Assembly (NCBI RefSeq): GCF_010550245.1
Contig: NZ_JAAGLU010000026.1
Location: 62,001-126,000, forward strand
DNA length: 64,000 nucleotides
DNA from: Streptomyces sp. SID12501
GTDB taxonomy: Bacteria; Actinomycetota; Actinomycetes; Streptomycetales; Streptomycetaceae
Direction of reading: 5' to 3'
The translations under genes were made by a program, and so were the position numbers. Below are positions 26,859 through 35,535 of this stretch, one piece after another. The first letter of the stretch is position 1; every line of letters begins with the position of its first letter. Below the pieces are notes generated by a model. It was given only the letters and a program-made list of their open reading frames with translations, was not told the DNA's origin and did no database searches.

Positions 26859-27067
26859 GGGGACTACGGCCTTTCCTGAACCGATCAGTCTGGGAAGCGA
26901 ACGAACACACAACAAGTCAACGAGCCAACGATACGGCTCCCCGCCCCCACGCAGCAGCCGCGGTCCCCTGACAGGAAACCGCGGCTGCCGAACGTAAAAA
27001 CTGAGACGCAAAACCGAAAGGACTACCGGCACCACGAGCGCTAAGAGCGCTACCAGCACCAGTAGGA

Positions 27068-27730
27068 CTACTCGCCCTCGCCGTCACCCTTCAGCGCGGC
27101 CATCGCCTTGCCGGTGACGTCCTCCACCTTGCCCAGCGCCGAGATCGTCACCACGAGGCCCTGGGCCTTGTAGTAGTCGATGATCGGCTCGGTCTGGGTG
27201 TGGTAGACCTCCAGCCGCTTGCGGACCGTCTCCTCGGAGTCGTCGTCCCGCTGGTACAGCTCGCCGCCGCAGACGTCACAGACGCCCTCGGCCTTCGGCG
27301 CCTGGTACGTGACGTGGAAGACGTGCGCCGAGTCGTTACGGCAGATGCGGCGGCCGGCGATGCGCTTGACCACCTCGTCCTCGGGAACCTCCAGGTCGAG
27401 GACCGCGTCCAGCTTCATGGACTCGGCCTTCAGCATCTCGTCCAGCGCCTCGGCCTGCGAGACGTTCCGCGGGAAGCCGTCCAGCAGAAAGCCGTTCACC
27501 GCGTCGGACTGCTCCATGCGGTCCTTGGCCATCGCGATGGTGACCTCGTCCGGCACCAGGTTGCCCGCGTCCATGTAGGACTTCGCGAGTTTCCCGAGAT
27601 CCGTCTGCTTGCTGATGTTGGCCCGGAAGAGGTCGCCCGTGGAGATGTGCGGGATCGACAGGTTCTTGGCGAGGAACGCGGCCTGCGTTCCCTTCCCGGC
27701 ACCAGGCGGCCCGACGAGGACGATTCGCAT
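27068..27730 (-). CDS. adk: Adenylate kinase
   Basis: The protein has 220 residues. P-loop GPPGAGKGTQ at the N-terminus, NMP-binding STGDLFRANI, and LLDGFPRNVSQAEALD. The LID region carries Cys residues (RRICRND, VCDVCGGELY) that fit the zinc-binding long form. It catalyses ATP + AMP to 2 ADP. Its ATG overlaps the secY stop by one base (TGATG). Confidence 0.97.
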   Translation of the reverse strand: MRIVLVGPPGAGKGTQAAFLAKNLSIPHISTGDLFRANISKQTDLGKLAKSYMDAGNLVPDEVTIAMAKDRMEQSDAVNGFLLDGFPRNVSQAEALDEMLKAESMKLDAVLDLEVPEDEVVKRIAGRRICRNDSAHVFHVTYQAPKAEGVCDVCGGELYQRDDDSEETVRKRLEVYHTQTEPIIDYYKAQGLVVTISALGKVEDVTGKAMAALKGDGEGE

Positions 27731-29049
27731 CAGCGGAGGAACCCTTCGTAATTGCGCTGCTGGAGCTGGCTCTCAATCTGCTTCACGGTCTCAAGACCGA
27801 CACCCACGATGATGAGGATGCTGGTCCCGCCGAACGGGAAGTTCTGGTTTGCCCCGAAACCTACCAACGCCATCGTCGGCACGAGAGCGATCAGACCCAG
27901 GTACAGCGAACCCGGCCAGGTGATCCGGTTGAGTACGTAGCTCAGGTACTCAGCGGTGGGCCGGCCAGCCCGGATGCCCGGGATGAAGCCACCATACTTC
28001 TTCATGTTGTCGGCTACTTCTTCGGGGTTGAAGGAGATGGCGACGTAGAAGAACGCGAAGAAAACGATCAGCAAGAAGTACGTGACGATGTAAACCGGGT
28101 GGTCACCCTTGGTCAGGTTCTGCTCGATCCACGTCTTCCAGGCTGAGGTGCCACCGGAGAACTGCGCGACCAGCGCGGGGATGTAGAGCAGCGACGAGGC
28201 AAAGATCACAGGGATGATGCCGGCCTGGTTGACCTTGAGCGGGATGTACGTCGACGTGCCGCCGTAGGACCGGCGGCCGATCATGCGCTTCGCGTACTGG
28301 ACCGGGATCCGGCGCTGCGCCTGCTCGACGAAGACCACCAGCGCGACCATGACGAGGCCGACGGCGATGACCGTACCGAACTCGATCCAGCCGTCCGCCA
28401 GAGTGCCCTGGGTCTTGATGGCCCACAGCGCGGACGGGAAGGTGGCGGCGATCGAGATGAACATCAGGATGGACATGCCGTTGCCGATACCGCGGTCGGT
28501 GATGAGCTCACCGAGCCACATGACGACGGCCGTACCGGCGGTCATCGTGACGACCATGGTGATGGTCACGAAGATCGACTGGTCCGGGACGATGTCGCTG
28601 GCGACCGTGCAGCCACTGAAGAGCGCGCCGCTGCGCGCGGTGGCGACCAGGCCGGTGCCCTGGAGGATGGCGAGAGCCACTGTCAGGTAACGGGTGTACT
28701 GCGTGATCTTCGCTGTGCCCGCCTGGCCCTCCTTCTTGAGGGCTTCCAGCCGCGGGATCACCACCGTCAGCAGCTGCAGGATGATGCTCGCCGTGATGTA
28801 CGGCATGATGCCCAGCGCGAAGATCGTGATCTGCAGCAGCGCCCCGCCGCTGAACATGTTCACCAGACCGAACAGGCCCTGGCTTCCTCCGCCCTTCGCG
28901 ACGTCGATACACGTCTGGACGTTCTGATAGTCGACACCTGGGATCGGGATGTGCGTACCCACCCGATAGACCACGATGATGCCGAGCGTGAAGAGCAGCT
29001 TCTTGCGCAGGTCGGGCGTCTTGAACGCCCGGGCGAACGCGGTGAGCAC
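27730..29049 (-). CDS. secY: Preprotein translocase subunit SecY
   Basis: The protein has 439 residues with ten membrane helices. Recognisable parts include the plug region after GTHIPIPGVDY, the helix GIGNGMSILMFISIAATFPS and the C-terminal GTSILIIVGVGLETVKQIES. It forms the Sec channel with SecE and SecG. The start is GTG 29049 after GGAGG. The 243-bp gap to rplO holds a strong hairpin, so secY-adk-map may be partly separate from the spc ribosomal genes. Confidence 0.97.
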   Translation of the reverse strand: MLTAFARAFKTPDLRKKLLFTLGIIVVYRVGTHIPIPGVDYQNVQTCIDVAKGGGSQGLFGLVNMFSGGALLQITIFALGIMPYITASIILQLLTVVIPRLEALKKEGQAGTAKITQYTRYLTVALAILQGTGLVATARSGALFSGCTVASDIVPDQSIFVTITMVVTMTAGTAVVMWLGELITDRGIGNGMSILMFISIAATFPSALWAIKTQGTLADGWIEFGTVIAVGLVMVALVVFVEQAQRRIPVQYAKRMIGRRSYGGTSTYIPLKVNQAGIIPVIFASSLLYIPALVAQFSGGTSAWKTWIEQNLTKGDHPVYIVTYFLLIVFFAFFYVAISFNPEEVADNMKKYGGFIPGIRAGRPTAEYLSYVLNRITWPGSLYLGLIALVPTMALVGFGANQNFPFGGTSILIIVGVGLETVKQIESQLQQRNYEGFLR

Positions 29050-29223
29050 GGTGCCTCCTGCGACCCCCGCGCTACTGCGTAGAGGTGACGGTTTTGAGGT
29101 TCGACGAATACGTTGACAGATAACTAACAGCCGAGAGGGGTCCGGAGTTCCTCATGAACACAGCGGACTCAACTTGACAGCGTTGGCCACCTTACCGGCG
29201 ACCATGGCTCCTAGGAACGACCA

Positions 29224-29257
29224 ACCGGGGATACCCCATTTGTGGGGTATCCCCGGT
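29224..29257. terminator. Perfect 15-bp hairpin between rplO and secY
   Basis: ACCGGGGATACCCCA (29224-29238), loop TTTG, TGGGGTATCCCCGGT (29243-29257). It lies 36 bp past the rplO stop on the minus strand and lacks a T run. It may terminate or attenuate transcription into secY, or stabilise the 3' end of the upstream mRNA. Confidence 0.65.
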
Positions 29258-29292
29258 AGGGATCGCTCAAGTCATCGAGACGCCTGTGGTGT

Positions 29293-29748
29293 TCAGAGCA
29301 ACTCGGTGACGGTACCGCCGGCGGCGGTGATCTTCTCCTTGGCGGAACCGGAGACGGCGTCGACCGTCACCTGCAGCGCCACGGAGATCTCGCCCTGGCC
29401 GAGGACCTTGACGAGGCTGTTCTTGCGAACCGCACCGTTGGCGACGAGCCCCTCGACGGTGACTTCGCCACCCTCCGGGTACAGGGCGCCCAGCTTGTCG
29501 AGGTTCACGACCTGGTACTCGGTCTTGAACGGGTTCCGGAAGCCCTTGAGCTTCGGGAGACGCATGTGGAGGGGCATCTGGCCACCCTCGAAACGCGCCG
29601 GAACCTGGTAACGGGCCTTCGTGCCCTTGGTACCACGTCCAGCCGTCTTACCCTTCGACGCCTCACCACGACCCACACGGGTCTTGGCGGTCTTGGCGCC
29701 CGGGGCAGGACGGAGGTTGTGGATCTTGAGCGGGCTGTTTTCCGCCAT
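29293..29748 (-). CDS. rplO: 50S ribosomal protein L15
   Basis: The protein has 151 residues. The N-terminal Gly/Arg-rich extended region (LRPAPGAKTAKTRVGRGEAS, GKTAGRGTKGTK) threads through 23S rRNA and the C-terminal globular part ends GGTVTELL. It follows rpmD by 2 bp, as last ribosomal gene of the spc cluster. Confidence 0.97.
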   Translation of the reverse strand: MAENSPLKIHNLRPAPGAKTAKTRVGRGEASKGKTAGRGTKGTKARYQVPARFEGGQMPLHMRLPKLKGFRNPFKTEYQVVNLDKLGALYPEGGEVTVEGLVANGAVRKNSLVKVLGQGEISVALQVTVDAVSGSAKEKITAAGGTVTELL

Positions 29749-29750
29749 GA

Positions 29751-29933
29751 TCAGTCGACCTCCTCAACCGTCACGAGGTGGCGGACGGTGTGAACCATTC
29801 CGCGGAACTCGGGGCGGTCCTCCTTGACGACCTGCGTGTTGATGCCCTTGAGACCAAGGGAGCGCAGGGTGTCACGGTGGTTCTGCTTGCTGCCGATGTA
29901 CGACTTCGTCTGCGTGACCTTGAGGCGAGCCAT
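29751..29933 (-). CDS. rpmD: 50S ribosomal protein L30
   Basis: The protein has 60 residues, MARLKVTQTKSYIGSKQNHR to VRHLVTVEEVD, full length for bacterial L30. Its ATG overlaps the rpsE stop (TAATG), so I prefer 29933 to upstream starts in the open frame. Confidence 0.97.
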   Translation of the reverse strand: MARLKVTQTKSYIGSKQNHRDTLRSLGLKGINTQVVKEDRPEFRGMVHTVRHLVTVEEVD

Positions 29934-30538
29934 TACGCACCCGCTCCCGCACGCGCACGGAGCAGAGCCGCGGGGGCGACGTCCTCGAGGGGCAGACCAC
30001 GGCGAGCCGCGATCTCCTCGGGACGCTGCAGGCCCTTGAGGGCCGCCACGGTCGCGTGCACGATGTTGATCGCGTTGGACGAGCCGAGCGACTTCGACAG
30101 GATGTCGTGAACGCCGGCGCACTCGAGGACAGCACGCACCGGGCCACCGGCGATAACGCCGGTACCGGGGGAAGCAGGCTTGAGCAGGACGACGCCCGCG
30201 GCCTTCTCGCCCGTGATCGGGTGCGGGATGGTGCCCTGGATACGGGGGACCTTGAAGAAGTGCTTCTTGGCCTCTTCAACACCCTTGGCGATCGCGGCCG
30301 GCACCTCCTTGGCCTTGCCGTAACCGACACCGACGGTGCCATCGCCATCGCCCACTACGACGAGCGCAGTGAAGCTGAAGCGACGACCACCCTTCACAAC
30401 CTTGGCGACGCGGTTGATCGCGACAACGCGCTCAACGTACGCGGTCTTCTCGGCGGCAGCAGCGCCGCCGTCACGGCCCTTCCGGTCCCGCCGCTCGCCG
30501 CCACCGGCACCGCTTCCGCGGCGCTGGGGTCCAGCCAT
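29933..30538 (-). CDS. rpsE: 30S ribosomal protein S5
   Basis: The protein has 201 residues. The S5 double-stranded-RNA-binding-like domain begins at VERVVAINRVAKVVKGGRRF, followed by the C-terminal domain (AGGPVRAVLECAGVHDILSK). A Gly/Arg-rich N-terminal extension of about 30 residues (RRGSGAGGGERRDRKGRDGG) is typical of actinobacteria. It contributes to decoding accuracy near the mRNA entry site. Confidence 0.97.
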   Translation of the reverse strand: MAGPQRRGSGAGGGERRDRKGRDGGAAAAEKTAYVERVVAINRVAKVVKGGRRFSFTALVVVGDGDGTVGVGYGKAKEVPAAIAKGVEEAKKHFFKVPRIQGTIPHPITGEKAAGVVLLKPASPGTGVIAGGPVRAVLECAGVHDILSKSLGSSNAINIVHATVAALKGLQRPEEIAARRGLPLEDVAPAALLRARAGAGA

Positions 30539-30609
30539 TGGATTACCTCTCTCTTTTTCCGCTAGCTACGCTGCGCTGCGACGGTTAAGTCGCGAGCGCG
30601 GCGGGCGGC

Positions 30610-30996
30610 TCAGAACTTGAGCCCGGCTTCGCGGGCGGCGTCGGCCAGGGCGGCGATACGCCCGGCGTACCGGCTGCCACCACGGTCGAACACGACGGTC
30701 TCGACACCGGCGGCCTTGGCACGCTCGGCGACGAGTGCGCCGACCTTGCCGGCCTGCGCCGACTTGTCTTCGCCCTCGTTACCGCGGATCGAGGCGTCCA
30801 GGGTCGACGCCGACGCCAGGGTGTGACCCTTGATGTCGTCGATGACCTGGGCCACGATGTGGCGGTTCGAGCGAGTTACCACCAGGCGGGGACGCTCGCC
30901 CGTTCCGTTGACCTTCTTACGGATCCGGACGTGACGGCGCTTGATGGCAGCACGCTTGTAAGCGTCGCCCTTAGCGATCTTCGTACCGTATGCCAT
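30610..30996 (-). CDS. rplR: 50S ribosomal protein L18
   Basis: The protein has 128 residues, with RHVRIRKKVNGTGERPRLVV and FDRGGSRYAGRIAALADAAR as the conserved blocks. L18 binds 5S rRNA with L5 and L25. It lies 3 bp after rplF. Confidence 0.97.
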   Translation of the reverse strand: MAYGTKIAKGDAYKRAAIKRRHVRIRKKVNGTGERPRLVVTRSNRHIVAQVIDDIKGHTLASASTLDASIRGNEGEDKSAQAGKVGALVAERAKAAGVETVVFDRGGSRYAGRIAALADAAREAGLKF

Positions 30997-30999
30997 GGC

Positions 31000-31539
31000 T
31001 TACTTACCCGCCTTTCCGACCTTGCGCCGGACGACTTCGCCCTCGTACTTGACGCCCTTGGCCTTGTACGGGTCGGGCTTGCGCAGCTTGCGGATGTTGG
31101 CCGCAACCTCGCCGACCTTCTGCTTGTCGATGCCCTCGACCGAGAAGTGCGTCGGGTTCTCGACCTTGAACGAGATGCCCTCGGGCGCCTCGACCGTGAT
31201 CGAGTGGCTGTAGCCGAGCGCGAACTCAAGGCTCGCGCCCTTCGCCGCCACGCGGTAACCGACACCGCTGATCTCGAGCTTCTTCACGTAACCCGCGGTT
31301 ACGCCGGTGATCATGTTCGCCACCAGCGTGCGGGACAGGCCGTGCAGGGCCTTGTTCTGACGCTCGTCGTTGGGGCGGGTGACGTTGAGAACGCCGTCCT
31401 CACCCTTGGCGATGTCGATCGGCGCAGCGACGGTGTGGGAGAGAGCGCCCTTGGGGCCCTTCACCTGGACCGTACGGCCGTCGATGGTGACGTCCACGCC
31501 GGCGGGAACCGTGATGGGGAGCTTGCCAATACGCGACAT
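31000..31539 (-). CDS. rplF: 50S ribosomal protein L6
   Basis: The protein has 179 residues with two repeated alpha/beta domains: MSRIGKLPITVPAGVDVTID at the start and RKLRKPDPYKAKGVKYEGEV at the end. It lies near the sarcin-ricin loop. It is closely spaced between rpsH and rplR. Confidence 0.98.
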   Translation of the reverse strand: MSRIGKLPITVPAGVDVTIDGRTVQVKGPKGALSHTVAAPIDIAKGEDGVLNVTRPNDERQNKALHGLSRTLVANMITGVTAGYVKKLEISGVGYRVAAKGASLEFALGYSHSITVEAPEGISFKVENPTHFSVEGIDKQKVGEVAANIRKLRKPDPYKAKGVKYEGEVVRRKVGKAGK

Positions 31540-31560
31540 AGCTGTTTCCTCCGTTCCCTT

Positions 31561-31959
31561 CTACCAGACGTAGGCGAGGACTTCTCCGCCTACGCCCTTC
31601 TTGCCGGCCTGCTGTCCAGTGAGGAGACCGTGCGACGTGGAGATGATCGCCACGCCGAGGCCACCGAGCACCTTGGGCAGGGAGGTGGACTTCGCGTACA
31701 CACGCAGACCCGGCTTCGAGATCCGCTTGATGCCCGCGATGGAGCGCTCACGGTTCGGGCCGAACTTCAGCTCGAGGACGAGCTTCTTGCCGACTTCGGC
31801 GTCCTCGACCTTCCAGCCGGTGATGAAGCCCTCCTGCTGGAGGATCTCCGCGATGTGCGACTTGATCTTGCTGTGCGGCATCGCGACATCGTCGTGGTAC
31901 GCCGAGTTCGCGTTACGCAGACGAGTCAGCATGTCCGCGATCGGATCAGTCATGGTCAT
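31561..31959 (-). CDS. rpsH: 30S ribosomal protein S8
   Basis: The protein has 132 residues: MTMTDPIADMLTRLRNANSA at the start, and the rRNA-binding C-terminal signature VAIISTSHGLLTGQQAGKKG. In E. coli S8 represses the spc operon by binding near the rplE start; whether this holds here is unknown. A 216-bp gap separates it from rpsN. Confidence 0.98.
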   Translation of the reverse strand: MTMTDPIADMLTRLRNANSAYHDDVAMPHSKIKSHIAEILQQEGFITGWKVEDAEVGKKLVLELKFGPNRERSIAGIKRISKPGLRVYAKSTSLPKVLGGLGVAIISTSHGLLTGQQAGKKGVGGEVLAYVW

Positions 31960-32175
31960 GAATTGGCCTTCGGCCTCTCTCGCCGGGGTTTCCTGGATGC
32001 GCCATCCCTCTCCCCACTCACTCAGTGGCGGGACGGGTGCGGTGCGGGGGACCTACGGCGTAGTAAGTCGATTGGGGCGGCAGGCGCCCAACCCTCCTAG
32101 CCTAAGCCATGGAGGGATGGGCACCTGACCAACCCATTTGCTTACCGAGAGCTTCCGGAATCCCGAATTAGGGGA
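31960..32175. other. rpsN-rpsH intergenic gap
   Basis: This 216-bp gap is unusually long inside a ribosomal cluster where other genes nearly touch. It contains GGAGGGTTGGGCGCC-type and GGATGGCGCATCC-like short palindromes on the minus strand, but no gene. It may hold an internal promoter for the distal half of the spc operon; I could not identify a convincing one. Confidence 0.4.
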
Positions 32176-32361
32176 TTACCAGGAGCTCTTGGTCACGCCC
32201 GGCAGCTCGCCACGGTGAGCCATCTCACGAAGGCACACGCGGCACAGGCCGAACTTGCGGTACACGGAGTGCGGACGGCCACAGCGCTGGCAGCGCGTGT
32301 AGCCACGTACACCGAACTTGGGCTTACGAGCAGCCTTGGCAATCAGAGCCTTCTTCGCCAT
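32176..32361 (-). CDS. rpsN: 30S ribosomal protein S14, zinc-binding (type Z)
   Basis: The protein has 61 residues, the short form. Cys24 and Cys27 (CQRC) and Cys40 and Cys43 (CRVC) form the zinc site. A zinc-free longer paralogue is usually encoded elsewhere in Streptomyces. The gene is 5 bp after rplE. Confidence 0.97.
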   Translation of the reverse strand: MAKKALIAKAARKPKFGVRGYTRCQRCGRPHSVYRKFGLCRVCLREMAHRGELPGVTKSSW

Positions 32362-32366
32362 CTCGC

Positions 32367-32924
32367 TTACGCCTCCTTGAAGGGGAAGCCGAGGTGACGG
32401 AGGAGCGCGCGGCCCTCAGCGTCGTTGGTCGCCGTGGTCACCACGGTGATGTCCATACCCCGGGTGCGGTCGATCTTGTCCTGGTCGATCTCGTGGAACA
32501 TGACCTGCTCGGTGAGACCGAAGGTGTAGTTGCCACGGCCGTCGAACTGCTTGGGAGACAGACCACGGAAGTCGCGGATGCGCGGCAGCGCGAGCGACAG
32601 GGTGCGGTCCAGGAACTCCCACATGCGGTCGCCACGAAGCGTGACGTGGGCACCGATCGGCTGACCCTCGCGCAGCTTGAACTGCGCGATGGACTTACGG
32701 GCCTTGGTGACGGCCGGCTTCTGACCGGTGATGGTGGTCAGGTCACGGACGGCACCGTCCATGAGCTTCGAGTCACGGGCGGCGTCGCCGACACCCATGT
32801 TGACCACGATCTTGACGAGACCGGGGATCTGCATGACGTTCTCGTAGGAGAACTCCTCACGCAGCTTGCCCGCGATCTCCTCGCGGTACTTCGTCTTGAG
32901 ACGCGGAGTCGTGGTGGTAGTCAT
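32367..32924 (-). CDS. rplE: 50S ribosomal protein L5
   Basis: The protein has 185 residues: YREEIAGKLREEFSYENVMQ, the conserved GVGDAARDSKLMDGAVRDL region, and MDITVVTTATNDAEGRALLR at the C-terminus. It binds 5S rRNA and contacts S13 in bridge B1b. Its ATG overlaps the rplX stop (TGATG). Confidence 0.98.
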   Translation of the reverse strand: MTTTTTPRLKTKYREEIAGKLREEFSYENVMQIPGLVKIVVNMGVGDAARDSKLMDGAVRDLTTITGQKPAVTKARKSIAQFKLREGQPIGAHVTLRGDRMWEFLDRTLSLALPRIRDFRGLSPKQFDGRGNYTFGLTEQVMFHEIDQDKIDRTRGMDITVVTTATNDAEGRALLRHLGFPFKEA

Positions 32925-33247
32925 CAGATGTCCTCACCCGTCCGCTTGGCAACGCGGATCTTGTTGCCCTCGTCGTCGAAGCGGTAACCGACACGCGTGA
33001 CAACCTTGTTGCCGTCCTTCTCAACGACCAGCTGGACGTTGGAGACGTGGACGGGCGCCTCGGTCGTGACGATGCCGCCGGCCTGCGAACCCTTTGCGGT
33101 CGGGCCGGCCTTGGTGTGCTTCTTGACCCGGTTGACACCCTCGACCAGGACGCGGTCCTCACGAGGGAAGGCCGCGATGACCTTGCCCTGCTTGCCCCTG
33201 TCCTTACCGGTGATGACCTGAACCAGGTCGCCCTTCTTGATCTTCAT
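32924..33247 (-). CDS. rplX: 50S ribosomal protein L24
   Basis: The protein has 107 residues beginning MKIKKGDLVQVITGKDRGKQ, the KOW motif, which starts 23S assembly from the 5' end. The C-terminus ends GNKIRVAKRTGEDI. It lies 2 bp after rplN. Confidence 0.98.
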   Translation of the reverse strand: MKIKKGDLVQVITGKDRGKQGKVIAAFPREDRVLVEGVNRVKKHTKAGPTAKGSQAGGIVTTEAPVHVSNVQLVVEKDGNKVVTRVGYRFDDEGNKIRVAKRTGEDI

Positions 33248-33249
33248 GC

Positions 33250-33618
33250 TTACAGCACCTCCGGCGCGAGCGAGATGATCTTCATGAACTTCTTCTCGCG
33301 CAGCTCCCGGCCCACCGGGCCGAAGATACGGGTGCCACGAGGGTCGCCGTCGTTCTTGAGAACAACAGCGGCGTTCTCGTCGAAGCGGATGTACGAGCCG
33401 TCGGGACGGCGGCGCTCCTTGACGGTGCGAACGATGACGGCCTTGATGACGTCACCCTTCTTCACGTTGCCACCGGGGATCGCGTCCTTGACGGTGGCGA
33501 CGATGACGTCGCCGATGCCCGCGTAGCGGCGACCGGAGCCACCGAGGACACGGATGCAAAGGATTTCCTTCGCACCAGTGTTGTCGGCGACACGCAGTCG
33601 CGACTCCTGCTGGATCAC
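33250..33618 (-). CDS. rplN: 50S ribosomal protein L14
   Basis: The protein has 122 residues, the standard L14 length: MIQQESRLRVADNTGAKEIL and GGNVKKGDVIKAVIVRTVKE. It sits at the subunit interface and binds RsfS in silencing. The 126-bp gap to rpsQ may contain an internal control element; none is recognised. Confidence 0.98.
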   Translation of the reverse strand: MIQQESRLRVADNTGAKEILCIRVLGGSGRRYAGIGDVIVATVKDAIPGGNVKKGDVIKAVIVRTVKERRRPDGSYIRFDENAAVVLKNDGDPRGTRIFGPVGRELREKKFMKIISLAPEVL

Positions 33619-33744
33619 GTCTATCTCCTGATTGTCTGCCGGTTCCCGGCGAGCTCCGTAAGTGTTCTACATGGCTTACGGAGCTCACCGAGCCTGGCGG
33701 AACTGACCTGCGGGGCCCCTATTTTCGTAGGGCCGCAGGAGGAA

Positions 33745-34035
33745 TTACTTGGCCTTCTCGAGGATCTCGACGATGCGCCACCGCTTCGAGGCGGACAGCG
33801 GCCGGGTCTCCATGATGATGACACGGTCGCCGACGCCGGCGGCGTTCTGCTCGTCGTGAGCCTTGAGCTTGTTCGTACGGCGGATGACCTTGCCGTACAA
33901 CGCGTGCTTCACGCGGTCCTCGACAGCGACGACGACGGTCTTGTCCATCTTGTCGCTGACGACGAGACCCTCACGGGTCTTGCGGAAGCCACGGGCTTCG
34001 GTGCTGCTCTGCTCAGTCACGTTGCTCTCGCTCAT
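33745..34035 (-). CDS. rpsQ: 30S ribosomal protein S17
   Basis: The protein has 96 residues. The OB-fold core is GLVVSDKMDKTVVVAVEDRV and the C-terminal region RPLSASKRWRIVEILEKAK. The N-terminus is slightly extended (SESNVTEQSSTEARGFRKTR). It shares TGATG with the rpmC end. Confidence 0.97.
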   Translation of the reverse strand: MSESNVTEQSSTEARGFRKTREGLVVSDKMDKTVVVAVEDRVKHALYGKVIRRTNKLKAHDEQNAAGVGDRVIIMETRPLSASKRWRIVEILEKAK

Positions 34036-34259
34036 CAGGCGCTCTCCACCGTTTCGATGCCCAGCTCGCGCTCACGCATCAGGGTGTAGATCCGCGCGAT
34101 GTCCTTACGGACGGCCTTGAGCCGACCGTGGTTCTCGAGCTGACCCGTCGCCGCCTGGAAGCGGAGGTTGAACAGCTCTTCCTTGGCTTCGCGGAGCTTG
34201 TTGAGAAGCTCCTCGTCACCCAGTTCGCGCAGCTCGGACGCCTTGGTACCGGCCGACAT
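34035..34259 (-). CDS. rpmC: 50S ribosomal protein L29
   Basis: The protein has 74 residues: KASELRELGDEELLNKLREA and LFNLRFQAATGQLENHGRLK. It is two antiparallel helices near the exit tunnel, part of the trigger-factor and SRP docking surface. I chose ATG 34259; a GTG one codon upstream also fits and overlaps the rplP stop. Confidence 0.96.
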   Translation of the reverse strand: MSAGTKASELRELGDEELLNKLREAKEELFNLRFQAATGQLENHGRLKAVRKDIARIYTLMRERELGIETVESA

Positions 34260-34678
34260 CACGCTTCACCTGCCTCGCGCTTGACGATCCGGCACTTCAT
34301 CGGCAGCTTGTGGGCTGCGCGAGTGAGGGCCTCACGGGCGATCTTCTCGTTGGGGTAGGACAGTTCGAACATGACCCGACCCGGGTGCACGTTCGCGATC
34401 CACCACTCAGGGGAACCCTTACCGGAACCCATGCGGGTCTCGGCAGGCTTCTTGGTGAGCGGGCGGTCCGGATAGATGTTGATCCAGACCTTGCCGCCAC
34501 GCTTGATGTGGCGGGTCATCGCGATACGGGCCGCCTCGATCTGGCGGTTGGTCACGTATGCCGGCGTGACGGCCTGAATGCCGTACTCGCCGAACGAGAC
34601 CGCCGTACCGCCCTTGGCCATGCCACGGCGCTTCGGGTGGTGCTGCTTGCGGTGCTTGACCCTACGGGGGATCAGCAT
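34259..34678 (-). CDS. rplP: 50S ribosomal protein L16
   Basis: The protein has 139 residues: MLIPRRVKHRKQHHPKRRGM at the start, and KVWINIYPDRPLTKKPAETR and GSGKGSPEWWIANVHPGRVM in the middle. L16 organises the A-site region of 23S rRNA. It lies 5 bp after rpsC. Confidence 0.98.
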   Translation of the reverse strand: MLIPRRVKHRKQHHPKRRGMAKGGTAVSFGEYGIQAVTPAYVTNRQIEAARIAMTRHIKRGGKVWINIYPDRPLTKKPAETRMGSGKGSPEWWIANVHPGRVMFELSYPNEKIAREALTRAAHKLPMKCRIVKREAGEA

Positions 34679-34683
34679 TTCGG

Positions 34684-35535
34684 TCAGGCCTCCGTTCCGG
34701 TGCTTTCAGCAGCCGGAGCGGCAGCCGCCGGAGCCTCGGCCTTGGGGGCCTCGGCAGCGGGAGCCTGCTGCGGCTTGCGGCCGCGGCCGCCACGCTCGCC
34801 ACCACGGCCACCACCACGGGCCGGACGGTCGCTGGCGCCAGCGCCGGCACCGCCACGAGCCGGGCGGTTACCCGCACGGGCAGCGGCGTTGTCGGCGCGG
34901 ACCTCGGCGATGTTCTTGACGTCGCCCTTGTAGATCCAGACCTTCACACCGATACGGCCGAAGGTCGTCTTGGCCTCGAAGAAGCCGTAGTCCACGTTCG
35001 CGCGGAGCGTGTGCAGGGGCACACGGCCCTCGCGGTAGAACTCCGAGCGGGACATCTCGGCGCCGCCGAGACGGCCACCACACTGGATCTTGATGCCCTT
35101 GGCGCCGGCCTTCATCGTCGACTGCATGCTCTTACGCATGGCCCGACGGAAGGAGACGCGGGAGGACAGCTGCTCGGCGACGGCCTGAGCGACCAGCTGA
35201 GCATCGAGCTCGGGGTTCTTGACCTCGAGGATGTTGAGCTGGACCTGCTTCTTGGTCAGCTTCTCCAGGTCGCCGCGGATACGGTCGGCCTCGGCGCCAC
35301 GGCGGCCGATGACGATGCCCGGACGCGCGGTGTGGATGTCGACGCGGACGCGGTCACGGGTGCGCTCGATCTCGACCTTCGAGATGCCGGCGCGCTCCAT
35401 GCCGGACGTCATCATCCGACGGATGGCGACGTCTTCACCGACGTAGTCCTTGTACAGCTTGTCGGCGTACCACCGGGACTTGAAGTCCGTGGTGATGCCG
35501 AGCCGGAACCCATGCGGGTTAACCTTCTGGCCCAT
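34684..35535 (-). CDS. rpsC: 30S ribosomal protein S3
   Basis: The protein has 283 residues. The KH domain carries RPGIVIGRRGAEADRIRGDL, followed by the S3 C-terminal domain (FGRIGVKVWIYKGD). After about residue 215 there is a low-complexity tail rich in Gly, Arg, Ala and Pro (RPARGGGRGGERGGRGRKPQ), about 65 residues beyond the usual length. This tail is common in actinobacteria and is probably disordered. It overlaps rplV by one base (TAATG). Confidence 0.97.
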   Translation of the reverse strand: MGQKVNPHGFRLGITTDFKSRWYADKLYKDYVGEDVAIRRMMTSGMERAGISKVEIERTRDRVRVDIHTARPGIVIGRRGAEADRIRGDLEKLTKKQVQLNILEVKNPELDAQLVAQAVAEQLSSRVSFRRAMRKSMQSTMKAGAKGIKIQCGGRLGGAEMSRSEFYREGRVPLHTLRANVDYGFFEAKTTFGRIGVKVWIYKGDVKNIAEVRADNAAARAGNRPARGGAGAGASDRPARGGGRGGERGGRGRKPQQAPAAEAPKAEAPAAAAPAAESTGTEA

